Position numbers and translations under genes: made by a program | Notes under the pieces: model-generated | What the model was told of the DNA's origin: nothing | Database searches by the model: none | Seen by the model: the letters and a program-made list of their open reading frames with translations, nothing else | Part shown: piece by piece, positions 26,577 through 38,699 of the stretch | Position numbering within the stretch: the first letter of the stretch is position 1 | How the letters are laid out: each line of letters starts with the position of its first letter | Assembly: GCA_014529385.2 (NCBI GenBank) | Contig: CM043964.1 | Coordinates: 134,080,420-134,144,419, forward strand | Reading direction: 5' to 3' | DNA length: 64,000 bases | From: Adiantum capillus-veneris | Taxonomy: Eukaryota; Streptophyta; Polypodiopsida; Polypodiales; Pteridaceae

Positions 26577-27776
26577 TGTAATGGAAATGGCCTATGAACT
26601 TTGAGAGTAGCGGATATAGGAAAGTAGGTGAAGCACTTTTAAGAGATTACTTTGTGAGCATAGCGGGTGAACTTAATTGATGGTAGCAACATAAACATGG
26701 AACTTAGTTAACTCGGCATGAACAATACTTTTGCAAGAGAGAGAGTTTAGAGAACATGGCAATAGTTGAGGACCGGATTCATATGGAGCCGGTCCCCCCT
26801 CCAATAGGCATTTGTATTATAGTTTCTCCCATCAAAAGAGACTTGGTACAATACAATCTTTGTGTTCCTTGTGACCTTGGTGATGCAATGAAGATGGAAA
26901 GCTTCATGCATCACAAACATAACATAACATAAACTTGAAGAAAGCATTAACTATCCCAAGCCTCAGTCCCAAGGCCTCAAACACCTTTGAAGGTGGAGAG
27001 AGCTAGCGGGGAATGAGGATAGGGAAGAGGAAGAAGAAACATTCCATAGGAGAAAGAAGTAGTTCCTCACGTATCATTACTCTTCTTGCTAGCATACATA
27101 ATAGCATAGTAATGGAGATGGAGAAGATGGCAAGCTTAAGCATTGAAGCATGACTCTTGGTTGGATTTGCATTCCATAGCCAAGAGTGTTGGTGTAGGCT
27201 TTCACTCTCACAAGCTTGGAGAAGGAGGTGGTGTTCCTCAACTTTCACCAAGTGAGAATGGTCTTGCCAATGAGTGTGTGTGATGGTGTATACCCCCCTA
27301 GCACCCCCCTAGCTTGCTTTGGGCAAAAATTATACTTGTTACAATCTCATTGGACCCCTCTCCCCTTAGACAATCACATCCAGGATGCAGTCAAGCATAT
27401 GGGTAGTCTTTTGACAAGTGTCCTCCTTACCCCTTAGAGAGAGAGAGCTTGAAAATATCTAGATATTTGTTAGGTGGAAGTGAAAGCTCATTGGACCCCT
27501 CTTTAGCCCAACCGATAGCATTCAAGCACCCATGTGGTTAAGCTTAGTGAGAGTCTGACATGTGTCACATGTGCTCTTTTAGAATTCCCCTAACTTTGAG
27601 ATTTTTATGCATAGGAATTTTCTCAAGCAACTTCCTCATTAAGTGAGTAGGTTCTCTTTTTGACTCAAGCATCTTACCCCCCCATGCATAGGAAGCTTCT
27701 CAAGCAACTTCCTCATTAAATGTGACAAGTACCTCAAGTACCTTAGTCATCAAGCATGACAAGCACCTTAGGTGGA

Positions 27777-28005
27777 GTTCCCACCTCAAGCACAGCCCTA
27801 GCTTGTTTAAGTTTAGGTCGGCGGGTTCCCACCTCAAGCATAGCCCTAGCTTGTTTAAGTTTAGGTCGGGTTTCCACCTCAAGCATAGCCCTAGCTTGCT
27901 TAGGTTTAGGTCAAGTTCCCACCTCAAGCACATCCCTAGCTTGCTTAAGTTTAGGTCGGGTTCCCACCTCAAGCTCAGTCCTAGCTTGCTTAAGGTCAAA
28001 GAACT
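27777..28005. repeat. 45-48-bp minisatellite in G2 3' LTR
   Basis: gttcccacctcaagcacagc and variants start at 27777, 27825, 27870, 27915 and 27960. Both strands stay open across it, encoding a 15-residue repeat (LSKLGLSLRWEPDLN on the minus strand). The same array is at about 33386-33610 in the partner LTR. G1 and G4 hold only one unit. Confidence 0.92.
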
Positions 28006-28071
28006 TTTAACACTAAACATTGGAGGTCTTTAATGAAGCTAACCCTAAGGTCTTTTTAAGCTCCATTAGAT

Positions 28072-28273
28072 GCACATTGCTCTTTGATAGACTACCTCCT
28101 TTTAGACCCTTATTGAGATGTAACCATCTCTCCTCTTGGTCCCTTGCTGAGGTATGTCTAGAAGCACTTATTGCACATTGCTCTTTGATAGACCATCTCC
28201 TTTTGGACCCCTATTGAGATGCAACCATCTCTCCTTTTGGTCCCGTGTTGAGATAGGTCTAGAAGCACATGTC
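28072..28273. repeat. 101-bp tandem duplication in G2 3' LTR
   Basis: gcacattgctctttgatag begins at 28072 and again at 28173, each followed by accatctctcct and a tctagaagcac ending. The partner LTR is truncated within the first unit. Confidence 0.85.
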
Positions 28274-28371
28274 TCTAATTTAACTCTTGTTCCCGTTTAT
28301 TCTCCCACATTAAATGATTAGTTTAATATGAGAAAATCATTTGGTAAAGTTAGATATTATATTTTATGACA

Positions 28372-29420
28372 TTACCTCTCTCTTGAAATCATAGTCGTCC
28401 TCGACTATGAGGTAGAGAAGATAAAGCCTAGTCATTAGTCCATGTTACTTAGCGGGTAGAGGATCCCTTTTTACCTGTTGACATCATTCCAAGATGGATG
28501 ACTAATCCATTTGGTGCTTGGGAGACGTAGCTGCCGCAAGCATGTCTGCTCTTTAGTCCATATCATACTTCCAAAGTAGAGTGACAAATTCTACTTGGTG
28601 TTTGGGAGACGTCGTCACCACAAACATGATTCTAAGCATGCATACTATTTAAATTTGTGCACAATAAAAAGAGAACTAGTCTTATAAGACAAAAACATTG
28701 TTCATTTAAAATGCATTTTGATATGCTTACTCTAGTGCAACATTGTAAGCATTGACAAGGTTCATATATATCCTTAAGCTAGGTTCTTTGCATCCATCTA
28801 GCATCTTTAAGAATAATTCTTAAACTTAATAAGATATCGTCAGATAATCTTACCGTTTCTTAAAACCTTGTCTTCATGTCATAGGATGGACTCAGGTTGA
28901 AGTACTTCTTCTTGATCTTCGATTTTTGGAGGGTCGGCAACAACTATTGCTTCTTTTGATGGAGCTCCTTTGTAAGGCTTATGTAGGTCCTCATGGAAAA
29001 CATGGTGCATGAGCCAATGGTTGGGCAACTTCAATTAATAAGCCATATCATTGACTGGCTTAAGAATTTTAAGGACCATAGTATCTTTTTGCTAGTTTAG
29101 CATCATACTCTTGGTGGTCCGTAGGACTCTTGCCCGTAGTATGCCTCATATGAGCCTTGAGAAACTTTAGCAAGACCCAGTCATTTTCCTTAAAGGCTAA
29201 GGCTCTTTTGTGCTTATTAGGAGCAACCCTTTTTGCCTTTCTTGTGAGATGGATATAACCTCTTTAATCTTTGGAAAAGATTCTTGTAGGTCTCAGCTAT
29301 ATTCATCAGCAGCGAAGATCTTCCCCTGTAATTGAAGTAGTAAGGGACTTTTGGATCTTCCCTCTTTAACCTCGAAAGGTGCTTTCCCCATAGAAGTATG
29401 TACAATGTCATTGTACGCAT
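28372..29420 (-). pseudogene. G2 integrase C-terminus and chromodomain-like remnant
   Basis: Frame 29420-29217 contains FNYRGRSSLLMNIAETYKNL, aligned to 39448-39375 of G3 (YTGRSSLQMSIAETYKNL), the region after the integrase core. Further toward the LTR are degenerate matches to the G3 chromodomain-like segment (near 28750-28900). Interrupted by stops. Confidence 0.75.
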
Positions 29421-29485
29421 ACTCTATAAGAGGTAGGTACTTCTATCATCAAGAACGTTGATCTACTTCCTCACAACTTGAAAGA

Positions 29486-29785
29486 TTACCTGGAGGTGTC
29501 GCTTGTACTCCTCAAGAGAATTTGAGTGGCCTGAAGATTTTTGTCCATCATGAGTTTGAATGCGTCTGAAGCATTTGTCAGGCCAAAACTTTGTAAATTA
29601 TCAAATGGATCTTCTATGCGCGGCATGGGAAATCTATTTTTCATTGTAATCTTATTTAGTGCTCTATAGTCGACACACATGTGATATGTGTCGTCTTTCT
29701 TTTGCACTAAAAGCAATGATGAATAAAATGGAGAGGAGCTAGACCTCACCATCCCTTTTTCCACCAATTCATGCACTTGCCTCAT
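29486..29785 (-). pseudogene. G2 reverse transcriptase fragment
   Basis: HELVEKGMVRSSSSPFYSSL, LLVQKKDDTYHMCVDYRALN and MKNRFPMPRIED are the first RT blocks of a chromovirus. The next blocks (catalytic Asp, and FFDD as seen in G3) are missing: the frame passes straight to SFGLTNASDAFKLMMDKN, so roughly 100 codons are deleted. Inactive. Confidence 0.88.
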
Positions 29786-29971
29786 GATCTCCTCTTATTG
29801 AGCTTGTGAAACTTAATAAGGAGGCTTGTTAGGCAGTGAGCTTCCTGGTAGGAGCTCAATTGCATGCTCATCATCCCTCATTTTAGAGGTAGCTCACTAG
29901 GGATGTCATCAATGAAAACATCTTGGGATCCATTTAGAAAATTAGCCAACTCTAATTCCTCTTGATTCCCT

Positions 29972-31772
29972 TTATTGCAAAGATATGGTGTTCCTCGACT
30001 CATTAGCATCTATGTACATGCTCTTTTCCCTGTAGGTGAAGTAGATTCTCCTTTCAAGGAAATTCATGTTGGAAGCCATGCAGTTAAAGCATGTGCCCCT
30101 ACGATTAACATTCTCATGTTTGAGAGGGAAGATGAAGAAATCCTTTTTGTCCACATAGATTTGGACATGAAGCCTTAATTTTCCAATTAAGGAAGTAACT
30201 GAGACGTCTTGTCCCTTGATCTAGCTCCATTGGCTTTCAATGTATCTCCCATCTCGTGGGCTTGTATGCCTAGCTTAGTGGTCAACTCCGTGGATATGAA
30301 GTTGTGAGTTGAACCAGGGTCAAACAAAATAAAGGAATCATACTCTTGCATCTTTCCCCAAGCATAGGAAAGGAGAAATCCTTGGCAATGAGCATCCTGT
30401 TTTGGAGCTTCAAACATAGAGGCTTTAGGAGTCTCATCGCGGGCAATTTTGTTGGGGTAAGGACGATAACCATGGCCTTGCTCCCCACACTTAAAACATT
30501 TGTGGTCCTTACTAAAAGCTTCTAGCTCTTTAGGAGAGAGTTTATATTTACCTTTGTAAACTCCCTTATCCTTGGATCAATTGGTGTTGTTGTTGGAATA
30601 GCCTTGGTAAGAATTTTGGGCATTGGTTTTTCTCTTGGCATCATTTTTGTCTTTATTTTCCATGGGCTTGACATTCCATCTAGCCCCTTGTTGGAAATTG
30701 ATACGCGAAGCAAACATGGTGTGGTGGATTACCTTGGTGATAGAACCAGGCCATTGAGAGTTGACATACTCGGCCATCTCTTTGGGTAATCCCGCACAAA
30801 CTTTTGTTGCTTTTGCTCAACAAAGTCTATCTTTTGAAAGATAGTAGCTTTGAGATGTAAATCCCAAAACTTGTCCACATATTTGTGGATAGAATCATGA
30901 GAGAGAAGCTTTAAACTTCACCATTTGGTAAGCACTTTTTCCTTTGCATCACTTGCAAGGAATTGCTTCATGATGGAAACTCGTAGAGTTTTCCATGTCT
31001 TTGGGGCTTCAACGTTGCCACGAAGGCTAGACCACCATTGATGAGCCGATTTTTGGAAGTGCATCGCCACATGGTGTAGCTTGGAGGACTCCGTGAAGCC
31101 CTCGTCTCCAAAGGCCGCATCAAATTGTTGGATGAAGGCCAATACTTTGTCCGTAGCACCAAAGGTGAGAAAAGAGATACTCTTTCCTCCCTCTTGAATT
31201 TCTTTAGCTTTTGTGACCTTCGCCGTGCAAGGTAAGGTTTGCAATGTCCTCCCCTCTTGTATTCTCTAGGAGAATAGCCATAGCTTTCATCGGTAGAGTA
31301 GGAAGGTGAAGAAGAAGTAGAAGAGGGTGACCTCTTTCTTGCCCTTTTCTTCCTTTGTTTCCTCTCTTCCCTTTTGGAGTGACGAGGAGAAGGACTATGG
31401 GTTAACCATGTCCTCTTGGGAGGAGTTGGCAATCGTCTAGACCGCCATCTTCATGGTGCCACATTTTTTTGAGGAACTTAGGGAGTCATTACTTTCTCGT
31501 TCTTTGGATTCCTCCTCTCGTATGGGAGAGAGTCTTCTTTTGGGGGTCTCACCAAGAGGCCTCCTAAGCTCTCTCTCCTCTTGGAGAGGAACGGAAATCC
31601 CACAAGCACGAAGTTGTTGAGTAACTTCGGCTTGCAAAGTGGGGTTGCCCATAGCTTGTTGCAACCTAGTGACAAGATAATTAACAAACATGGGGGCATC
31701 ATCATTAGCACCTTCATGTGCAAAATCAAATTTATCAATGTTCATTCTACTCTCTTGGTTATCGTCAGCCAT
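29972..31772 (-). pseudogene. G2 gag-protease region
   Basis: gag starts at the ATG at 31772 (MADDNQESRMNIDKFDFAHE) and runs 111 codons before a shift. Next come an Arg/Ser-rich tract (31432-31270), the gag core with TDKVLAFIQQFDAAFGDEGF and HQWWSSL (31244-30918), a knuckle region CFKCGEQGHGYRPY whose last Cys is lost (about 30490-30450), and protease LFDPGSTHNFIS (about 30340-30300). A shifted frame (30154-29972) matches G3 KFLERRIYF. The G4 gag at 51134 is a close relative. Confidence 0.9.
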
Positions 31773-32173
31773 GCCAATTGAACTTATGTCTTTACTTAGT
31801 ATATGCTTTGGAAATTCAAAACCTTAGTTTCTACTCCTCTTAGCCTTTGAAAATAGGAACTTAAGTATCTATATTCACGGCTCGAATTGGTTAATTATAG
31901 AGAGTAGTGGAGTGAGTCTAACATAGCGAAGTTGTCAAGGGATAGCTCCTTTCGGACTTCTTATGGCTCAATAATGGTAAAGCTGTAGGCAAGTCTAAAA
32001 AGACTCCATTATTAAGACCAAAGCTCCCGAGGTGTGCACCATATCCCACATAGTGAGCTCAACAAAACCAATAATAAATCTCAGTCCCACTTACCCTAAT
32101 ATAATTGACAAAATCAACCATTAATAGGCTACTTAAGGACCTCTCTTCTTAAGCAAGAAAAGAGAAACCTAAT

Positions 32174-32185
32174 GCTCTGATACCA
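32174..32185 (-). other. Primer binding site (tRNA-iMet) of G2
   Basis: Minus strand TGGTATCAGAGC, one base inside the 5' LTR. Confidence 0.93.
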
Positions 32186-32186
32186 A

Positions 32187-33739
32187 TGTAATGGAAATGG
32201 CCTATGAACTTTGAGAGTAGCGGAATTAGGAAAGTAGGTGAAGCACTTTTAAGAGATTACTTTGTGAGCATAGCGGGTGAACTTAATTGATGGTAGCAAC
32301 ATAAACATGGAACTTAGTTAACTCGGCATGAACAATACTTTTGCAAGAGAGAGAGTTTAGAGAACATGGCAATAGTTGAGGACCGGATTCATATGGAGCC
32401 GGTCCCCCCTCCAATAGGCATTTGTATTATAGTTTCTCCCATCAAAAGAGACTTGGTACAATACAATCTTTGTGTTCCTTGTGACCTTGGTGATGCAATG
32501 AAGATGGAAAGCTTCATGCATCACAAACATAACATAACATAAACTTGAAGAAAGCATTAACTATCCCAAGCCTCAGTCCCAAGGCCTCAAACACCTTTGA
32601 AGGTGGAGAGAGCTAGCGGGGAATGAGGATAGGGAAGAGGAAGAAGAAACATTCCATAGGAGAAAGAAGTAGTTCCTCACGTATCATTACTCTTCTTGCT
32701 AGCATACATAATAGCATAGTAATGGAGATGGAGAAGATGGCAAGCTTAAGCATTGAAGCATGACTCTTGGTTGGATTTGCATTCCATAGCCAAGAGTGTT
32801 GGTGTAGGCTTTCACTCTCACAAGCTTGGAGAAGGAGGTGGTGTTCCTCAACTTTCACCAAGTGAGAATGGTCTTGCCAATGAGTGTGTGTGATGGTGTA
32901 TACCCCCCTAGCACCCCCCTAGCTTGCTTTGGGCAAAAATTATACTTGTTACAAGCTCATTGGACCCCTCTCCCCTTAGCCAATCACATCCAGCATGCAG
33001 CCAAGCATATGGGTAGTCTTTTGACAAGTGTCCTCCTTACCCCTTAGAGAGAGAGAGCTTGAAAATATCTAGATATTTGTTAGGTGGAAGTGAAAGCTCA
33101 TTGGACCCCTCTTTAGCCCAACCGATAGCATTCAAGCACCCATGTGGTTAAGCTTAGTGAGAGTCTGACATGTGTCCCATGTGCTCTTTTAGAATTCCCC
33201 TAACTTTGAGATTTTTATGCATAGGAATTTTCTCAAGCAACTTCCTCATTAAGTGAGTAGGTTCTCTTTTTGACTCAAGCATCTTACCCCCCCATGCATA
33301 GGAAGCTTCTCAAGCAACTTCCTCATTAAATGTGACAAGTACCTCAAGTACCTTAGTCATCAAGCATGACAAGCACCTTAGGTGGAGTTCCCACCTCAAG
33401 CATAGTAGCCCTAGCTTGTTTAAGTTTAGGTCGGCGGGTTCCCACCTCAAGCACAGCCCTAGCTTGTTTATGTTTAGGTTGGGTTTCCACCTCAAGCATA
33501 GCCCTAGCTTGCTTAAGTTTAGGTCAAGTTCCCACCTCAAGCACAGCCCTAGCTTGCTTAAGTTTAGGTCGGGTTCCCACCTCAAGCTCAGTCCTAGCTT
33601 GCTTAAGGTCAAAGGACTTTTAACACTAACCATTGGAGGTCTTTAATGAAGCTAACCCTAAGGTCTTTTTAAGCTCCATTAGATGCACATTGCTCTTTGA
33701 TAGACTACCTCCTTTAGACCCTTATTGAGATGTAACCTT
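32187..33739 (-). repeat. 5' LTR of G2, outer end missing
   Basis: Same start as 26577 (tgtaatggaaatggcctatg). Homology stops at gatgtaacc (about 33739), about 250 bases short of the LTR end; copia B2 coding sequence follows immediately. Confidence 0.92.
33386..33615. repeat. 45-48-bp minisatellite in G2 5' LTR
   Basis: Counterpart of 27777-28005 with five units; one unit has three extra bases (tag). Confidence 0.9.
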
Positions 33740-35292
33740 TTAGACAGCATTTGCAAAATTTTGTCCACACTTGTCATACAAAGTTAGCTTATACAGCCCA
33801 CGGCACAAAAGGCCAGATGCAACAATTTCATCACCAAAATTGAGATCATGAACTGTACATCTGTCATCCACAAAATTTGACTACAAGTCTAAGTCTAGCA
33901 AGTGCGGATACAGACAAGAGATTCTTCTTGTTCCCATGTACATAAAGTGCATCAACAAGTGTGAAGGAAATGGCATTTGCAGCAGTAAGCACAATCTTTC
34001 CAACTCCCTGAACCGGATAAGAGGCATTGTTGGCACAAGTGACTGAATTCCCATGAGGGACAGACTTGAAAGAGGTGAACAATTCACAATGTGAGGTAAT
34101 GTGCTTTGTAGCACCATTGTCGAAATACCACACATGTGAATCTGCAGCAAAACTGACAAACAAGCATGCATCATGGACATCAGGATTGTAAGTGCACTCT
34201 GCACTAAAAGCCCATTCTACATCAACATCAGCAACACAGTCTCCTTTCACAGAAGACTCAACAATGGCTGCATTTGTAGTGGAACTAGCATTTGCAGTGG
34301 AACCACCCTCTTTCTTCTTAGCCTCTTTTGCCTTCAACTTAGGACACTGCTTGATTAAGTGATCATTAGCTTTACAATAATGGCAACGCATTTTCTTTTT
34401 GCCCTTATCACCAGAATTGCCAGCCGAAGGGTTGCCAGCATAAGCATTTTGACCAGAAGTTTTGCCAATCGCAGCAGAACCATAAGAAGTGGCTGCATTG
34501 TTGTTACAACCCTTTCTTTGAGAAGCAATAAAAGCTTGTTCAACTGCACGCTGTCTAGTCCTATTTTTTTTGAAAAGTGACTCTTGCAACAACAATGTGC
34601 ATAATGCATCAAACTTGACAACTTCTGGATTTCCTTGGGTCATAAGTCTCTAAGTACTAGCAAAAGTCTGGTAAGAATCTGGTTAGGCATCAAGAACAGT
34701 CTGCACAAGGGAACTGTCTGAAATGACCACCTACAGAAATAAGTTGCTCATTGATATCCTTGACACTAGCAAGGAAAGTGTCCATATCATCTTCCTCATG
34801 CATAATCTTCCCCTCCACCTCTTTACGCAGCAAAGCAATTTTAGCCTCATTGCGACTTGCATAAAGACCAGCCAAAATATCCCAAGCATGTTTTGCAGAT
34901 TTTGCTGAACGGATGTGAGGAACAATAGTGCACTTCACAGACAACGCAATCAATGCATGAGCCTGTGCATCCTTTACATCCCAACGAACTTGTTCTACCG
35001 TAGGTAAAAGAACTCTAATAGTAGCAATCCTTGCAGCAAGACCTGCAACATCCTCAACATCGCCTACATCCTCAGAACCAGGACGTAAATCAATGCCCTG
35101 CACAATATTCTAGACGCCCTTTGACACAAGAATGTGTTGCATTATATAAGCCCACATAGGGTAATTGTCCCCATCCAACCTGTCCTCAGCAGCAAACATC
35201 TTGAAGACATCTGTGTTGTTGTCAGCCACGGTAAATGCTGCACCTGATGTGAAAACTGTCTGAAAACAGGAGAAACAGAGTGGGATTAGCAC
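33740..35292 (-). pseudogene. B2 copia gag-protease remnant
   Basis: Frame 35292-34690 is one gag frame with a TAG at 35110-35112; it contains LDGDNYPMWAYIMQHIL, the N-terminal signature of copia gag. After a shift, frame 34643-33864 has zinc knuckle CHYCKANDHLIKQC (CX2CX4HX4C) and protease WYFDNGATKHITSH, where DNG replaces the common DSG. The reading continues to about 33740 with stops (FGDEIVASGLLCRGLYKL), just before where the GAG-pre-integrase would begin, and is then cut by the G2-side deletion. Confidence 0.9.
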
Positions 35293-35579
35293 ATGCTATA
35301 TAGCACAAACTGTAGAAAACTGTAAGGCACCTGTTATGCAAAAAACGGCACTGACAGACATTCTGTACAAAATGATGAAATTGCTTGTGTAGACCTGCTT
35401 GTAGTGGAAATGGAGGCCGAAGTGAGCCCGAATCAAAAATCTGAGTAGACCTAGCTCTACGAGCTAGCTCGAATTATTTTTCGACCTGTGAATGCTTGCC
35501 AAACCTCACTATAATCGGAGAAAGTGAGCAGGCGTGTGCTGGAGCAGCTGGTGACTAAGCTCGGGGGAGGACGTAACCT

Positions 35580-35591
35580 GCTCTGATACTA
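35580..35591 (-). other. Primer binding site (tRNA-iMet-like) of B2
   Basis: Plus strand gctctgatacta, one mismatch to gctctgatacca, two bases from the LTR. Confidence 0.85.
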
Positions 35592-35593
35592 AT

Positions 35594-35819
35594 TGTTGGA
35601 ATTAGGGTTGCAGAGAGACACACACAGCTTGGAGAAGACGAAGGAAGCTCAAGGCACGCAATAGAGAGTGTGTTACTTAGTGTGCAATGAAAGATAGATA
35701 GCCCTAGAGTGATGGGCGTATATCCAATGGTCGGGGGAAAAAACCTCCTAAAGAGGAAAAAAATGCCCCAGCGGTCCTAGTGTGTTCACACATATCACTA
35801 CCACATGTATATGGTAACA
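35594..35819 (-). repeat. 5' LTR of B2
   Basis: Begins tgttggaattagggttgc and ends catgtatatggtaaca (226 bp). Partner of 25722-25946. Confidence 0.92.
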
Positions 35820-35824
35820 GTGTA
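35820..35824. repeat. Target site duplication of B2, right copy (gtgta)
   Basis: Matches 25717-25721. Confidence 0.82.
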
Positions 35825-37918
35825 GGTCATTCAACCCTTGACGTACTAATTGTGTAGATGAGCGTAACAAAAAGAAGAAGACCTAGGCAACACCCCCGAC
35901 AACAAAGCCCCAGGTCAACGACCCTTTAGTCTAAGGCTAAGCGATGTAGGTGATCCTAGTCTTGTAGCGATGTTGCCATGAGAAACATAACACGTGAGTC
36001 CAATCACAATAGCACTTTTCATATACACAAACAATCTTTTCCAAGCAGTTAAACTGTACAGGGTCTCTACACTTACACGTCCACTATAAATAATCTAGAT
36101 CACTTTATGATCCAATCCCAAAACCATAAACCATAATCCAATCACATCACACGGGTGAGCACTCCACTCAACATGGGTGAGACATGACCAACCCTGCATA
36201 ACCACTTTAGAATATAACAAAGCTGCAAAAAATTTGACAACATTTTGGCAGTACAACTAGATTCAAAAAAAAATCCGAGCCACACCGGATTCCACCATAA
36301 AATCACAGCCAGAATCCATGAGGGAATCACAACCCTTAACCACAAACCATAATTACACTAAGCCAACTCCCACACTTGGAGTTTGACATATCCTCTGCAG
36401 TCAATCAGAATCCACACACATATGACCCTTACGACATGAACCTTTCATGCATAAAAAAGAGTCCAACCAACAACTAATCATGATATAAAAATCCAATTTT
36501 GACAACATCCAACCATGGAAAGTTGATGCATCACATCTGCACTTCACGTGCCTAGCACATAGAGCTAGTTTTGACTTGGAAAGGTGGAAAGCAATCATAA
36601 CCATGCATATGAGACATCCACATCACTCTATAAGTTTCCATACATCATAAGATAACATTCCATCACCATAAACATGATGCAAAACAGCTCCGGCCTTTAG
36701 GTCAACCATAAACCATGACTTCACATATATGCAAAAAAAACTTGTTCGACATTTTTCAGAGCATGCATAACATGCATAACATGCAAATGAAAGTATTTGA
36801 CATCAAACCAATGCATCAAGTTCAGCTCCATAATATATACTAGCACTCTATCACATCACTTTACCCATATGGTACTTACACAACAAAAGACAACCCAAAA
36901 AGAAAGCCATTTTAATCATACCTGCCTATGCGGTTCGGGTTGTCTAACCATATACCCTCACATAAGTTTATGGGTATCTAATAGCTGAAATCAACTCACC
37001 AAAACAAACCATAAATCATACATGAACAGCTCGGTTAACTCACGACGTCATATGATACTCCCCTTGGTAGCACCCCTACACGCATAGGTAAAGCCGGTTA
37101 TCGTACGATTAATAACTCGCATTTTTGAGGTGATAACGGAGACCTAAATCAAGCTTTTCAATTGGTTAAGTGAGTTTGCCCATCCGGTGAATCTATATAG
37201 TGGTTCTCTAAGGAGCCTGGGGTCAAAAAATTTGGTTTAGTGGGCAACAAGTTGTTTTTTGACCATATCTCTTAACTCGTGCGTGATTTTCACATGACAC
37301 CCAAGAGAGAAAATGTTCTAAATGATGTGTTTTATCTCTAGTATAAAGAGTTCGCACTGATTCATAACGATTTGTGAGTTATGACTAAAACAGTGTTCCT
37401 ACCGCCTCTATGATATGAAACGAAAAGCGCTTTTTATGCACGTACGTGATCATAAACGCATCATGTGCATAAATCAGCGTGTTAAACATGATGAAATAAT
37501 CATGGGACAACTTCATACATACTCGGTTAATCCATACATGCACTCGTATACGAAAAAACAATCACCGAGAGGGTGACTACTCAAAAAAATTACATAGAGA
37601 GAGAGATGATGGCTATGGAGTTTAGAGCTTCTCACAGTGCTTTAGAATTGATTAGGGGCTTTCAAAAGGATTTTTGCTTTGCCGCAAGAGAGCAGTGATG
37701 AGAGCTATGTAGAGGTATCCGCCACGAAAGCTTCCGGAGTGTGCGTACACCGTGAAACGAGAGAGGAGATAGTAACCAAGTAGAGAGAGAATATCCTTCT
37801 TCTTCTTCTTCTTCTTCTTCTCGTATACGAGAGAGAAGAGCTTATGGAGATGGTGATGAAGAGCTTGCACCACTCCGTATAATAGATACGATAGCGTTGC
37901 AGTAGTAGATGCAACAGA
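35825..37918. other. About 2.1 kb without recognised gene
   Basis: AT-rich sequence with many ccataaaccata-type phrases near 36120-36720, and a (CTT)n tract at about 37793-37820. The far right part (37560-37915), with many short purine runs, could be an LTR or leader, but no partner is in the window. Confidence 0.35.
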
Positions 37919-38485
37919 CGGGAGACTGTCCAATAGTCTTTTAGAGAGCTTAATTCTTATTGGTTCTTTTATTAAGTGTTTTTAAATTAATTAAACTAGA
38001 TTTACTCTAGCCTAATTCTCATTGGTCCACCTCCATGGCCATCCAATAGGATTTGAGCACACCTTGTGGGCATCTGGGCTAGGGAGCTGACATGTGTCCC
38101 TCATTCTGTTTGTGTAAAGGGAGCTTGTGTGTGTGTGTGTGTGTTTATCTCTCATCCCCTACTTGCAAGGCTCGCCCCCTGATTTGTAGGAGTTGTGAAG
38201 TCTTTTTGGTACACACACAAAGCATCCAATTTCCCTAGTGTTTGATCTTTGGACACAACCTTTGAATTTTGGAACCTTAGCATTTTGGAAGTCTTAATGG
38301 GCTGAACCTTAGGGTCTTTGAAGCCCATTGTTGCACCTTGCTCTTTTGTAGATGGCCCCCCTACTGTGGCCAGTCTGCCAGCTTAGCCAATATTCTAGCT
38401 TTTCCTCCCCTGGAAATTCCCCATATTAAATGATCAGTTTAACATGGGAATCATTTAGGAGAATTAGATATTAGCTATTATGACA
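37919..38485 (-). repeat. 3' LTR of G3, truncated
   Basis: gggagactgtccaatagtct onward matches 45101-45710. Ends gctattatgaca, followed by the polypurine tract in reverse. Confidence 0.88.
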
Positions 38486-38699
38486 ATTACCTCTCTCTTG
38501 AAATCATAGTTGTCCTCGACTATGGGGTAGAGAAGATGAAGCCTATTCACTAGTCATTTTTCTAGCGGGTAGAGGATCCCTATGTTACCCTATGACATCA
38601 TTCCAGAATGGATGAATAGTCCATTTGGCCTTGAGAGACTAAACTGCCGCAAGCATGTCTGTACATTAGTCCTATCAATCTTCCATAGTAGACTGACAA

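Larger units (their letters stand above)
26577..28371 (-). repeat. 3' LTR of G2 (1795 bp)
   Basis: Plus strand begins tgtaatggaaatggcctatg and ends atattttatgaca. It contains the 45-48-bp minisatellite at 27777-28005 and a 101-bp duplication at 28072-28273. Its first 1.5 kb matches 32187-33739 with few changes. Confidence 0.93.
26577..33739 (-). mobile_element. Ty3/gypsy element G2 (non-autonomous, chromovirus-like)
   Basis: Minus-strand gypsy: 5' LTR 32187-33739 (outer end lost), primer site 32174-32185, gag 31772 to about 30450, protease near 30400-30190, a fragment of RT (29785-29486), an integrase C-terminal remnant and chromodomain-like tail (29420 to about 28750), polypurine tract at about 28372-28386 and 3' LTR 26577-28371. 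The internal part is 3.8 kb against 5.7 kb in G3; most RT, RNase H and integrase are absent. The LTRs are nearly identical over the parts I compared, pointing to a recent insertion by trans-mobilisation. Confidence 0.9.
25722..35819 (-). mobile_element. Ty1/copia element B2 with nested gypsy G2
   Basis: Copia family B on the minus strand: 5' LTR at 35594-35819, primer site at 35580-35591, gag and protease at 35292-33740, RNase H at 26576-25979, 3' LTR at 25722-25946. GTGTA flanks both ends. Gypsy G2 (26577-33739) sits between protease and RNase H. B2 integrase and RT, and the outer edge of the right G2 LTR, are missing, so a deletion followed the G2 insertion. Confidence 0.9.

Noticed and set aside
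27700-28033. Repeat protein of 15-residue units
   Set aside because: Both strands are open because the LTR minisatellite unit is close to a multiple of three; no start context, and the array lies in LTR sequence.
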